In this document: piece after piece, positions 44,649 through 52,712 of the stretch
Numbering within the stretch: the stretch's first letter is position 1
Layout: the number at the start of each line of letters is the position of its first letter
The notes under the pieces: model-generated
Databases searched by the model: none
What the model was told of the DNA's origin: nothing
What the model saw: only the letters and a program-made list of their open reading frames with translations
Position numbers and translations under genes: made by a program
From: Planococcus ruber
Lineage (GTDB): Bacteria; Bacillota; Bacilli; Bacillales_A; Planococcaceae
Assembly: GCF_022819085.1 (NCBI RefSeq)
Contig: NZ_JALHAG010000001.1
Span: 703,395-767,394, forward strand
DNA length: 64,000 nucleotides
Direction of reading: 5' to 3'

Positions 44649-45116
44649 ATGAAAGAGGAGATCCTGAAAGCGGCGCATCAATATGTCAGAGGCGAAATAC
44701 CAAGAGCAGAAGTCATTAAAAAAGCCGGCAATTATTATAAATTGAATACTTATCACGAAGAAGGCATCATTTCCAGCTTATTCAGCCATCTTTTTGAAGA
44801 TCCGGAAGACAACGAGTTGAGCGTGACAAGAAAAGCAATCATGCGAATACTTAATAACTACCTAGAAAGAAAGATGACGTTGGAAGAAGCGGAACTGTGG
44901 TTTTGGGACGTACTTCATTTAAATATTGATGGCCCTGAACAAGAAGAGGAACTTATTTCGTGCCTTTTATATTTGTACGACAATCTCGCTATTAATGGAA
45001 TCACGGACAAAGAAACTGAAGAAGTACTTGGGATTTTAGAAAATGTATCAGATTCAGAGAGAGCCCGGCGTGAAATTGAAGAAATATTTGAGAGAAAGAG
45101 TCCATATAAGACTTGA
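44649..45116 (+). CDS. Hypothetical helical protein (155 aa)
   Basis: A soluble, acidic, almost entirely helical protein with no recognised domain. AAAGGAGGG precedes ATG 44649, 13 nt after the broken gene. The context, a string of small soluble genes, is like the immunity-gene strings found downstream of polymorphic toxins, but no toxin is present. Confidence 0.65.
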   Translation: MKEEILKAAHQYVRGEIPRAEVIKKAGNYYKLNTYHEEGIISSLFSHLFEDPEDNELSVTRKAIMRILNNYLERKMTLEEAELWFWDVLHLNIDGPEQEEELISCLLYLYDNLAINGITDKETEEVLGILENVSDSERARREIEEIFERKSPYKT

Positions 45117-45150
45117 TGAAAGGAAATTGAAAGATAGAGGGAGGCATAGC

Positions 45151-45522
45151 ATGATGAAAGACAACCCGCTAATCCACATACTTATTGCAGCTGCCCTGAT
45201 TGCCGGTGTGTGGAAGTGGTATGATTCCGGCTTAGAACCGCCTGAGCAGCCGATTCTGCTTGTTGCCTATAACGATTTAACAGATGAAGAAGAATCACTA
45301 ATCCAGTTAACACCAAAAGATTCCGAAGTGGAAATCACGGTGGTGGATGAGGCCATCAAAAAGGTTATCGATTCCGGCTACACGAAAAAACTTCTTTACA
45401 AAGTTACTTTCCGCCATACGGAAACGCAATCTGCGGGAAATCTGGTCCTCTATGTAGACATGAATAAGGAAGCGGTAGTGGGCAGAGGGTTTGATGAGAA
45501 AAGCGGGGCGTATTTGAAATGA
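45151..45522 (+). CDS. Hypothetical membrane-anchored protein (123 aa)
   Basis: One N-terminal hydrophobic helix (LIHILIAAALIAGVW) followed by an extracellular domain of about 100 residues containing LIQLTPKDSEVEITVVDE and NLVLYVDMNKEAVVG. GGGAGG lies 6 nt before ATG 45151; the frame is open back to 45043 but overlaps the previous gene. No family recognised. Confidence 0.65.
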   Translation: MMKDNPLIHILIAAALIAGVWKWYDSGLEPPEQPILLVAYNDLTDEEESLIQLTPKDSEVEITVVDEAIKKVIDSGYTKKLLYKVTFRHTETQSAGNLVLYVDMNKEAVVGRGFDEKSGAYLK

Positions 45523-45599
45523 AAATTTTATATTGAATACTCAGCGTCACTTTTAGAGTTAACTTGCGTTAAATTTAAGTGCTATTTTGTATGTGTTAA

Positions 45600-45650
45600 T
45601 GAAGAAGCCCAACAACCTCTTCGAAAAAAGATTGTTGGGTTTCTTTCTAC
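45600..45650 (+). terminator. Terminator after the 45151 gene
   Basis: GAAGCCCAACAA and TTGTTGGGTTTC pair over a 19-base loop, with TTTCTT after it. The remaining part of the 320-nt gap 45523-45842 shows no gene that I can support. Confidence 0.8.
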
Positions 45651-45842
45651 TTGATTTATAGCAATTATCGAAAAAATGCTAAATCTGAAACAAGCTATTA
45701 TTGCTAATTATTTTCAGAATACATTTTAGGTGCTATCAAATTAGTACGCTTTGTCACTGCCGGTGATAAAATGATTCTTCCGCAATTTTGATGAAGCCTC
45801 TTTTCGGGGATTACAGCAGTAACGATTCTTTCAGGAAGAAAT

Positions 45843-46127
45843 ATGCATTTGTTTTTTGAAGTCTTTTATTCACACCAGCGCACCGCAAGTTCAATTAGTA
45901 AAAGGTTCTCGGAGTGGTGGGAAGCAGACCTTGTAAAAAGAACCAAAATTGAAGTAGATCATTACAACCGGAAGTATTATTATAAGCTGTCCAAAAGGGG
46001 CTATTGGTTTTTGGGACAGGACAGGTACCTGACTGCAAAACAAATAGAAATTCGTTTGAAGTATCAAGCCGCCACTAAAGTACCGTACGCTCACAAATAT
46101 GTATTGGTATGGATTGAGTATTTTTGA
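45843..46127 (+). CDS. Fragment resembling replication-relaxation family proteins
   Basis: The 94 residues contain SISKRFSEWWEADLVKR and YYYKLSKRGYWFLG, a winged-helix pattern (recognition helix, then wing, then L-x-x-x-G) seen in replication-relaxation proteins of plasmids and conjugative elements. Those proteins are longer, so this may be a remnant. There is no clear ribosome site before ATG 45843. It lies in a region of decayed accessory genes. Confidence 0.4.
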   Translation: MHLFFEVFYSHQRTASSISKRFSEWWEADLVKRTKIEVDHYNRKYYYKLSKRGYWFLGQDRYLTAKQIEIRLKYQAATKVPYAHKYVLVWIEYF

Positions 46128-46232
46128 GAAAGCTAATCGGATTTTCCCATCTACTTAGTATTCTTTAATAGGTTGGGCCAGACATGGGGAAAGAATAGTT
46201 TCAATTTTTATGGATAGGAAGGAAGAGGTAGT

Positions 46233-47018
46233 ATGCAATTTCCAACACGAATAGGCGTTGATCCGGCTGGATATATCTTAAATCAAACATCAACACAGAA
46301 AATCCATCCAGTATATCGGGAACTGCTGAATCAGATTCTTGAGATGTTAAAAAGATGCGCAGGAGCTAAGGTACATAGCGTCTATATCTACGGCAGTGTA
46401 GGAAGAGGAGAGGCGGTTCAAGGAACTTCAGATATTGATTTATCAGTCCTATTGACATCCCCGCTGCTCCCGCAAGAAAAGGCCCTTTTAGATCGTGAGA
46501 CAGCGGCGCTTGTTCACTTGAATCCGCTTGTACCAAAAGTAGATTATGATATGGGAGTCGTAGCCGAAGTCCTAAAACAAGAGAACCAATTTTATTGGGG
46601 ATTTTGGTTGAAGCACGTCTGCAGCTGCATTTATGGAGAGGATCTATCCGTGAAATGGCCCCAAATGAAACCCGATATTCGAATCTGTCAGGCCATGAAC
46701 CAAGATCTTATGGAGACACTGGCCGGCTATCGAAAGGCGATTTTGGAAAAAGAGACCGATGCGTATACGCTGCAGTCCATTTTAAAGCGGATTGTGAGGG
46801 GGGCTTATTGCTATGTAGCGGTGAGAGATGAAAGCTGGTCCACCGATATCCGTGAAAATCTCCAAATTCTCCAGCATTATTTCCGGGATGAAGCATATTT
46901 CAAGGGAATTGAAGAAGGGCTTCTTCTCCAGAAGCCCCTCAACAGAGATGATGTCCTAAATTGTTTGGATTACTTCATTACTTGGTTTAGCGAACACTCG
47001 ATCGAAGGAAAAGAATAA
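46233..47018 (+). CDS. Nucleotidyltransferase-domain protein (aminoglycoside-nucleotidyltransferase-like)
   Basis: The 261-residue protein carries the Pol-beta nucleotidyltransferase motif YGSVGRGEAVQGTSDIDLSVLL and a third acidic residue in KVDYDMGVV, so the metal-binding triad is complete. A helical C-terminal domain follows. The layout resembles streptomycin/spectinomycin adenylyltransferase relatives, though nothing proves drug modification. AGGAAGAGG precedes ATG 46233. Confidence 0.8.
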   Translation: MQFPTRIGVDPAGYILNQTSTQKIHPVYRELLNQILEMLKRCAGAKVHSVYIYGSVGRGEAVQGTSDIDLSVLLTSPLLPQEKALLDRETAALVHLNPLVPKVDYDMGVVAEVLKQENQFYWGFWLKHVCSCIYGEDLSVKWPQMKPDIRICQAMNQDLMETLAGYRKAILEKETDAYTLQSILKRIVRGAYCYVAVRDESWSTDIRENLQILQHYFRDEAYFKGIEEGLLLQKPLNRDDVLNCLDYFITWFSEHSIEGKE

Positions 47019-47224
47019 GGATTGCAAGAATAGAAATCGTTTATTTTTTCTGTATTCAAGTCATTGGGGTTAGACGCATCCAGAAAGTAGGATGATTGCC
47101 ATTTTTGGCTTTGAATCGCTTGTTTACTGCTTGGACTATCCCGGATTGGATAAATTCTTATCGCCATTTTTCCCCTGGGACGAAGAAGATCTAAGAATAT
47201 GAAATAGAAAAAAGGAGACCGGTA
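47019..47224. other. Intergenic region after the nucleotidyltransferase gene
   Basis: About 206 nt. A short frame from ATG 47092 encodes 36 residues (GFESLVYCLDYPGLDKFLSP in part) and has only a weak AGTAGG before it. It may be the tail or scrap of a lost gene; I do not call it as a gene. Confidence 0.3.
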
Positions 47225-47271
47225 GTGCACCCCGAAAGTTAGAGTTCTAATCTGATTTTGGGGCGCACCAC
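47225..47271. repeat. IS3-like inverted-repeat scar
   Basis: GTGCACCCCGAAAGTTAGA faces an imperfect complement, TCTGATTTTGGGGCGCAC, about 16 of 21 positions matching, with only a few bases between. TGCACCCC-AAA-TTAGA ends are typical of IS3-family elements. No transposase is present, so this is a deleted element or the two ends left after an internal loss. It interrupts the minus-strand gene at 47331. Confidence 0.55.
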
Positions 47272-47331
47272 CTTCTCGACTGCGATCATAGAAGCTGATA
47301 AAGTCTTATACCAATTTTTACTGTTTTTCAT
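47239..47331 (-). pseudogene. 5' stub of a secreted-protein gene cut by the IS scar
   Basis: AAGGAG lies 7 nt before ATG 47331, and the frame reads MKNSKNWYKTLSASMIAVEK, a basic start and hydrophobic segment like an export signal, before running into the repeat and stopping after 30 residues. The remainder of the gene is absent downstream. Confidence 0.5.
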
Positions 47332-47430
47332 TTCTTGCTCCTTATAGTGTTTTAAGTTGTGCGAGTCCAATAAACATTTGTTCAACTTATATAGAAAAGT
47401 AAATGTGAGTGAACAGAACGGAGGAAAAAT

Positions 47431-47951
47431 ATGTGCAGCCAAAGCGTCCCGGCAATCCGGAATCTGAAGGATCTGGTGAAGGTATTAAAAACTGATCATG
47501 AAAGAATTATCTTTTTAGAGACGCGCCTCTCCCAAGTGGAAAGTACAGTTACATTTGCTAAGAAGCATGGCAAAGAAGCGCTAATGCCTGTCGATTTTAT
47601 TACAAGGTCTTAAAATCGATGAGTTTGGTTTAGGGTACTTGCTTAATAATGTAAAAGTCGACGGAGTTATTTCCACGCGGGCAAATGTCATTGCATCTGC
47701 AAAAAAATGAAGCATTATAGGGAGTCACAGATGGTTTGCTCTGGATTGTCATGCACTCGCCCATAATATGGATATATCGGGAAATCCAACCGGAATTTAC
47801 TGAAATACTTCCAGGCATAATTCCAAGTATTATTAAAGAGATTCAAAATGCCACTGGGATACCAGTAATAACCGGAGGCTTGACCGAACAAAAGGGCATA
47901 TGGCTATCAAATCCGGGGCTTATGCTGTAATTGCATCTAATGTAAAATTAT
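47431..47951 (+). pseudogene. glpP: glpP pseudogene (glycerol-3-phosphate responsive antiterminator)
   Basis: GGAGG precedes ATG 47431, which encodes VPAIRNLKDLVKVLKTDHER, IIFLETRLSQVES and FAKKHGKEALMPVDFI, clear GlpP sequence, before a premature stop at 47611. GlpP continues in other frames: LKIDEFGLGYLL, VDGVISTRANVIASAKK, a broken middle, then IQPEFTEILPGIIPSIIKEI, TGIPVITGGL and SGAYAVIASN. At least three disruptions are needed to explain it. GlpP normally lets transcription of glpFK/glpD through their leaders when glycerol-3-phosphate is present. The gene is dead, but its downstream leader survives. Confidence 0.88.
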
Positions 47952-48012
47952 GAAAAGACCGTTAGGAATAAGAAACGAATTTATAATAATTAGAAAAATT
48001 AACGCGATTGAA

Positions 48013-48041
48013 TTGACAGCGTTTTCATAAACTATTATACT
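48013..48041 (+). promoter_or_regulatory. Strong sigma-A promoter overlapping a cre-like site
   Basis: TTGACA (48013-48018) and TATACT (48036-48041) have an exact 17-bp spacer. TTGACAGCGTTTTCA spans the -35 and start of the spacer and matches the CcpA cre consensus with one mismatch, as expected for a catabolite-repressed glycerol operon. It now stands before a hydrolase gene. Confidence 0.8.
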
Positions 48042-48044
48042 AGG

Positions 48045-48126
48045 TATAAGTTAACAGCTCGTGACGAGATTAAGAGACACATTGAGTACTTTGGGCAAGC
48101 CCCGAAGGTATTTGATGTGTCTTTTT
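48045..48126 (+). promoter_or_regulatory. GlpP-type antiterminator leader and terminator
   Basis: Downstream of the promoter is an untranslated leader with a terminator: AGACACAT...ATGTGTCT pairs across an inner stem (GTAC, GGGC/CCC) and ends CTTTTTG at 48121-48126. Leaders with this GACACA hairpin precede glpFK and glpD in Bacillus, where GlpP prevents termination. The genes it should control are missing here, and GlpP itself is a pseudogene. Confidence 0.65.
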
Positions 48127-48227
48127 GTGTGTGATGAGTATGAGAATAGGAGGAGTCGAGGGAGAGTTCAGATATCAAAATTACATTGAGTTACAAGTAA
48201 TAACTTTGTGAAACAAGGGGGATCATC

Positions 48228-50246
48228 ATGAAAAATGTAAAAAGACCATTAATTTTATTGATTGTCGCACTATTACTTATTGGTATCGGCAGTGCAGTTG
48301 CTGCTAGCTTTAACAGTGCCGGCGGGGATGTAGATGTGTCCCGTATTTATTTTGACACTGAGCGGGGAGAGCTGTCGGGTTTGCTTTATAAGCCAGAAGG
48401 GGCAGACGAAGAGGCAAGGCCGACAATCATCGCCACGCACGGGTATTTGAACTCTGGTGAAATGCAGGATGCCCAAGCCATCGAAATATCTAAGCGGGGT
48501 TATGTAGTCCTGGCGCTGGATATGTATGATCATGGACATTCTACTGGAACGATGGAGAAACCGATTCCGTTCTTCTCCTTCTGGCCGCAAGCTATGTATG
48601 ATGCGGTCCAATACATGTATGAACAGGATTATGTATTGAAAGATGGCGAAGGAAATGGGATTATCGCTGTTTCCGGGCACTCCATGGGTGGCTTCTCTTC
48701 AACGCACGCAGTGATGTTGGATGAGGTTGATTTCCAGGAATCAGGTATCCGTAAAATTCAAAGTTCCTTGACGATGGGTTCTGATTATCAGTGGTTGAAA
48801 ACACTTGGCTATACAGACGAACAAATCAACGCTTCCTATGGGCCGCGTCCTTCAGGGAAAATTGCTGGAGTTTACGATGAATTTTTCTTTAATGCAGAAG
48901 CGGCTGCGGCGGGTCAGCCTGTCGTTAAGAAAGACTACGTCAGTACAGCCGAAGGCCTTGGGTTTTTAGGCGGATTGGAATCAGCGCAAGCGGGTGAATT
49001 TTATGAAGTGGATGGCGGTCAACGGATTATTTACCAGCCTAACGAAACACATCCATGGAATCATTTTTCACAGCAGTCTACTGAATATGCAATCGACTTC
49101 TATGACACAGCTTTTTCGGATTACGGTAATTTAGTGGAAATCGGTGAAGATGGACAAACATGGATGTGGAAAGAATGGTTTTCATTTATAGCTTTGATAG
49201 GTTTCTTCCTCCTTTTCATTCCAGTTATCAGCTTGTTGACGAAACTTCCATTCTTCAATTGGGTTTACACAGAGCGTCCGGCGGCGCTTTCTGCACCAAA
49301 ATCAGATGGTGCGAAACTTGCTGGTTATATACTGCTTATTGTGGGAGCGCTTTATCCGGCCCTTTTCTTTACGGCATTATACAGCGCTAATGAAACAGGG
49401 ATGACCTTGCTGCGTCAAATCAGCATGACCGCCATTGGATTATCTGGGCTGATATTATTGTTCAGCTTTGTAAAAAATTCCGCCAAGTCAGTAAAAATGG
49501 GCTCGGGGCTAATTCTTGGCTTAAGCATCGTACAATATATTTTCCTCCGTCAGCAGGAACGATTTTTTGCGACTACCGAATGGTTTGGCGGAGCTACTGT
49601 CAATCCAATTCTCTTCTGGGCTATCAATGTTGCGATAGTGACGCTGATGATTTTGGTTGGTTATCACTTTGTTTCGAAAAAAGCAGAAGGAGCACGTTTC
49701 GCGAATTATGGATTACGTGCTAACATCAAAACGATCATCTCAACTTTTGTTACCGCTATACTTGCTGTCATTATCGGATATGCTGTCCTCTATTTAGTGG
49801 ATGCAATTTTCCAAGTCGATTTCCGTCTATGGACCGTAGCAGTAAAAACATTTGAAGAACAGCATGTATGGGCTCTTTTACGCTATGCGCCATTATTCTT
49901 CATCTACTATTTCATCATCGGAATATCAGTCAATGTCAATACAGCCAGCAGTTTTTATGATGGATGGAAAGGTTATGGCATATCCATTCTCCACTTTATC
50001 GGTGGATTGATCCTATATTTGATCTATCATTATGGCTTGTTGTTCATTACAGGGACGGGCGGCTATCCTGCAGAGTCATTATCATCGATTATTGTAATCG
50101 GTCTTGTGCCGATCCTTTTGGTAGCAGCAGTTTACAATCGTTACTTTTTCAGAAAAACTGGAAATGTCTATGTTGGGGCATTTCTGAATACAATTCTATT
50201 AACGATGATTACTTTAGCAAATACAGTTCTTTATACAATACTCTAG
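48228..50246 (+). CDS. Alpha/beta hydrolase with multi-helix C-terminal membrane domain
   Basis: An N-terminal membrane anchor (residues 7-25) precedes an extracellular hydrolase domain with THGYLNSGEMQDAQAIEIS, LDMYDHGHSTG and nucleophile VSGHSMGGFSS; a His near HPWNHFS may complete the triad. From about residue 315 onward there are some ten hydrophobic helices. The combination of secreted hydrolase and polytopic membrane domain occurs in uncharacterised Firmicutes proteins. It starts at ATG 48228 after GGGGG and lies 100 nt after an orphan glp leader. Confidence 0.8.
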   Translation: MKNVKRPLILLIVALLLIGIGSAVAASFNSAGGDVDVSRIYFDTERGELSGLLYKPEGADEEARPTIIATHGYLNSGEMQDAQAIEISKRGYVVLALDMYDHGHSTGTMEKPIPFFSFWPQAMYDAVQYMYEQDYVLKDGEGNGIIAVSGHSMGGFSSTHAVMLDEVDFQESGIRKIQSSLTMGSDYQWLKTLGYTDEQINASYGPRPSGKIAGVYDEFFFNAEAAAAGQPVVKKDYVSTAEGLGFLGGLESAQAGEFYEVDGGQRIIYQPNETHPWNHFSQQSTEYAIDFYDTAFSDYGNLVEIGEDGQTWMWKEWFSFIALIGFFLLFIPVISLLTKLPFFNWVYTERPAALSAPKSDGAKLAGYILLIVGALYPALFFTALYSANETGMTLLRQISMTAIGLSGLILLFSFVKNSAKSVKMGSGLILGLSIVQYIFLRQQERFFATTEWFGGATVNPILFWAINVAIVTLMILVGYHFVSKKAEGARFANYGLRANIKTIISTFVTAILAVIIGYAVLYLVDAIFQVDFRLWTVAVKTFEEQHVWALLRYAPLFFIYYFIIGISVNVNTASSFYDGWKGYGISILHFIGGLILYLIYHYGLLFITGTGGYPAESLSSIIVIGLVPILLVAAVYNRYFFRKTGNVYVGAFLNTILLTMITLANTVLYTIL

Positions 50247-50283
50247 TGATTTAAAGAATGAAGGGGAAGGGGGAAGGGATAAA

Positions 50284-50341
50284 TGAACCGCACCCCAAAT
50301 GGGTCACTTTTTTAAGTGTCTACCATTTGGGGTGCGGTTCA
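50284..50341. repeat. 58-bp IS3-like palindromic mini-element
   Basis: TGAACCGCACCCCAAATGG and its perfect 19-bp complement face each other, with short inner repeats GTCAC/GTGTC and a T-run in the centre. The ends look like IS3-family terminal repeats. There is no coding capacity, and no target duplication is obvious. It lies 38 nt after the hydrolase gene and could act as its terminator. Confidence 0.7.
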
Positions 50342-50661
50342 GTCATGTTACAAGCCCTTTTTTTGTTAATAATAGAGGATTATTTTATTTAAACCGTGTT
50401 TATGAATAAAAAAATAGACAAATAAGGCCTTTTCTTTTGTGTACTTTATAACGCTCTGTGAGAAACTGATATTGATATTTCCAAAAGGAAAAGCACCATC
50501 AATGTAGGATGGCGCTGTAAAGTGTAAGCATCAACTAAGGGGGATTGATTAGCTGACTCCACATATCAAGGCATTCCACCTGGAGGAGAATGTCCCAATC
50601 ATGCTTGACGCGTTTCGGGATTTCGAATGATTTGAAATCCTCTTGGAAAATTTCTGCTTGT

Positions 50662-50757
50662 TTGAAAATCTCAAGCAAAAAAACACCAATCAAAGATATG
50701 GCTGAAAAATGGAATGTTTCCCGAGCCGCCATTTATCGTTGTTTGGAAAAACAGTAA
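50662..50757 (+). pseudogene. Serine-recombinase-type C-terminal helix-turn-helix remnant
   Basis: The frame reads KKTPIKDMAEKWNVSR, then AAIYRCLEKQ and TAA. This is the pattern of the Hin-type helix-turn-helix that closes resolvase/invertase proteins (IREIAEKxGVSRxTIYRYL). No catalytic domain is present upstream, so it is a leftover of a mobile element. Confidence 0.5.
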
Positions 50758-50913
50758 ATCGGAAAGGTTGCTGCTTATGCAGAATGTACCACTTCCTTTA
50801 ACTGGCTCTTCAGAAGAACATTGTAAGAATCCGAGAAATCGATCAACTTAGTTGGACTACATTAGAAGTGGTTGAAGCTGATCACGACAATTTAGTTATC
50901 GGTATTAAATAAA

Positions 50914-50956
50914 CATAAAAGCTATCTTCCTTAAAAAAGGAAAGATAGCTTTTATG
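50914..50956 (+). terminator. Strong hairpin terminator
   Basis: CATAAAAGCTATCTT and AAGATAGCTTTTATG pair across CC-TTAAAAAA-GG, a nearly perfect 17-bp stem with T-rich flanks in both directions. The gene it once served is now only a scrap. Confidence 0.8.
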
Positions 50957-51117
50957 CCAAGTAAGACTTGAACTAGGTGCAAAATAGCACTTAGAGTGCC
51001 TGAATACGCAATTGACTATTTTCCCAATAGACTGTAAAATCAATAGTCCTGCCAGCTAAATGCTGGCATCAAGGGAACTGTGAAAAGTTCATTCTTCTAG
51101 TGAAAAGGATGGAGACC

Positions 51118-51516
51118 ATGAATAAAGAACAATTGATGGAAAGCGCACGCAGCATGAAAGAAAGAGCATATATTCCCTACTCGAAATTCCCGGTAGGCGC
51201 TGCTTTGTTGATGAAAGACGGCACAGTGGTCAACGGGGTAAACGTAGAAAATGTTTCACTAGGCGCTACAAACTGTGCGGAACGGACGGCCATCTTCACA
51301 GCTGTAGCCCAAGGATACAAAAAAGGTGATTTCGAAGCGATTGCAGTAGCGGGGAACACGGAAGACTACCTTCCGCCTTGCAGCATCTGCAGACAGGTTA
51401 TGGCGGAGTTCTTCTCGCCTGAAATGCCGGTTTATTTAACGAATGAGAAGAAAGAAATATTGGAATTAAAGTTAAAAGAGTTATTGCCATATGCTTTCTT
51501 AGATTTGGAAATGTAA
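51118..51516 (+). CDS. cdd: Cytidine deaminase
   Basis: This enzyme deaminates cytidine and deoxycytidine to uridine forms in pyrimidine salvage. The 132-residue protein has the zinc site of the family: CAERTAIF (Cys and catalytic Glu) and PPCSICRQVM (two Cys). AYIPYSKFPVGAAL is the substrate-binding start. It is a homotetrameric-type short Cdd like that of Bacillus. ATG 51118 is preceded by AAAAGGATGGAG; in-frame GTG 51100 and ATG 51109 are less likely. Confidence 0.94.
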   Translation: MNKEQLMESARSMKERAYIPYSKFPVGAALLMKDGTVVNGVNVENVSLGATNCAERTAIFTAVAQGYKKGDFEAIAVAGNTEDYLPPCSICRQVMAEFFSPEMPVYLTNEKKEILELKLKELLPYAFLDLEM

Positions 51517-51542
51517 GATTTGATCCATCAAATACAGGCAAG

Positions 51543-51590
51543 AAAAGGAGTTGTCCCGAAAGCATTTTGGGACAGCTCCTTTCTTTTTGG
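51543..51590 (+). terminator. Terminator after cdd
   Basis: AAAGGAG(TT)GTCCC and GGGAC(AG)CTCCTTT pair over a short loop, ending TCTTTTT. Confidence 0.85.
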
Positions 51591-51664
51591 GCTAAGAAAA
51601 GAAGTATTTCAAAAAGTTTGTAACGAAATGAAGCGTCAAGGTATGAATACAATGAACAGGAAAA

Positions 51665-51984
51665 GTGAAGGCAGCCAAGAAACAGCTTGAAGAGGTGTAT
51701 GAAGAAAGCCAACCGAAAATCTACGCATTCTTTTACGCCAAAACAGGCAACCGGGCAGCCTCTCAGGACCTTTGCCACGATACGTTTATGAGGCGTGCAA
51801 AAGTATTGTGTCGTTTAATGGCGAGTCTACGTTGTCGATCTGGATCTTCGGCATCGCCAACAACCTATTGAAAAAGTATTACCGCAAAAACAAGTACCAG
51901 CAGAATTTGATGGAAAAGCTTGCGGTGGTTCTGGAAGCTGATATCCATTCCATCGCAGAATTGGCGGGAACCCGGGAAGATTGA
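51665..51984 (+). pseudogene. ECF sigma factor pseudogene
   Basis: The first frame reads LEEVYEESQPKIYAFFYAKTG and QDLCHDTF, sigma region 2 sequence, then loses sense. The sigma protein continues in the next frame as YEACKSIVSFNGESTLSIWI and ANNLLKKYYRKNKY. Restoring one T in ACGTTTATGAG (about 51787) joins DTF to YEACK exactly. A second lesion follows near 51980, and region 4, which reads the -35 element, is missing. The gene cannot make a working sigma factor. No anti-sigma gene follows. Confidence 0.82.
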
Positions 51985-52197
51985 TACGCAGTACAACACG
52001 AATAGAGCCTCTCCCCTGATTTTCTGTTTGCTCTTCCTTAGCTTTACTATTATTTAAATGTATTTAATATACATTTGCTTCTCTACCGGTTCTTCCTGTG
52101 TCTATAGGTTCTGTTAATGGCGAAAAATTCACATTAAAATGAACAATAGGAAGGAAGCGCAAACGAGAGCGATTTCAAATATAGAGGAGACGATGTG

Positions 52198-52659
52198 ATG
52201 AAAATCGAAACGCAGCGGCTCAAGATTATTCCGTGTAAACCGGAACACCTTCAGATGCTGGAAGAGCAATATTACGAAAATGGACCTGAAATTATGGTGT
52301 ATTTGAAATCATTGCGGGAAGATCCAGAGCTTTTGGCATGGGGGCATTGGCTGGTCATCGAGAAAGCGAGCGGACAGGTCGTCGGCGATGCCGGCTTCAA
52401 AGGCAAGCCGAATGCAAACCGTGAAATCGAAATCGGCTACGGCCTGCTTGAACGGTATTGGAATAAAGGCTACGCGACCGAAACAGTGAACGGCCTGATT
52501 GAATGGGCGTTTAACACTGGAAAAGTGGAAAAAGTGCTGGCTGAAACCGAGCCGGATAATGTCGGTTCCATCCGTGTGCTGGAAAAAGCGGGCATGCAGC
52601 AAACAAAGAGAACGGATGAAATGATTTCCTGGGAAATAAAAAAGAAGAGCGTCGTATGA
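52198..52659 (+). CDS. GNAT-family N-acetyltransferase (RimJ/RimL-like)
   Basis: A 153-residue acetyltransferase of the RimJ/RimL type: ETQRLKIIPCKPEHL at the start, EIGYGLLERYWNKGYATETV (acetyl-CoA pyrophosphate loop) and ETEPDNVGSIRVLEKAGM at the end. Acceptors of this group include protein N-termini and small amines; none can be assigned. GAGGAGA precedes ATG 52198. Confidence 0.9.
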   Translation: MKIETQRLKIIPCKPEHLQMLEEQYYENGPEIMVYLKSLREDPELLAWGHWLVIEKASGQVVGDAGFKGKPNANREIEIGYGLLERYWNKGYATETVNGLIEWAFNTGKVEKVLAETEPDNVGSIRVLEKAGMQQTKRTDEMISWEIKKKSVV

Positions 52660-52712
52660 AGTTCTATATTGCATCGAGCTATCAGAACGTAGAATGGAAA
52701 GGAGCACGGCAT
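52656..52712 (+). pseudogene. 5' stub of a deoxyribosyltransferase-like gene
   Basis: An ATG overlapping the acetyltransferase stop by ATGA begins MKFYIASSYQNVE, the typical opening of small nucleoside 2-deoxyribosyltransferase-like proteins in Bacilli. After about 17 residues the similarity ends and a different small frame takes over. It looks like the 5' end of a deleted gene; the motif is short. Confidence 0.35.

Larger units (their letters stand above)
50342..51117. other. Accessory intergenic region with gene scraps
   Basis: Nearly 780 nt without an intact gene. It holds a recombinase-like helix-turn-helix remnant (50662-50757), a C-terminal scrap ending at 50912 that reads TLEVVEADHDNLVIGIK, a strong hairpin at 50914-50956, and then the cdd upstream region. 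Each piece stops at in-frame stop codons. Confidence 0.5.

Noticed and set aside
46595..46831. 78-codon frame inside the nucleotidyltransferase gene
   Set aside because: Alternate-frame shadow of a gene with intact motifs.
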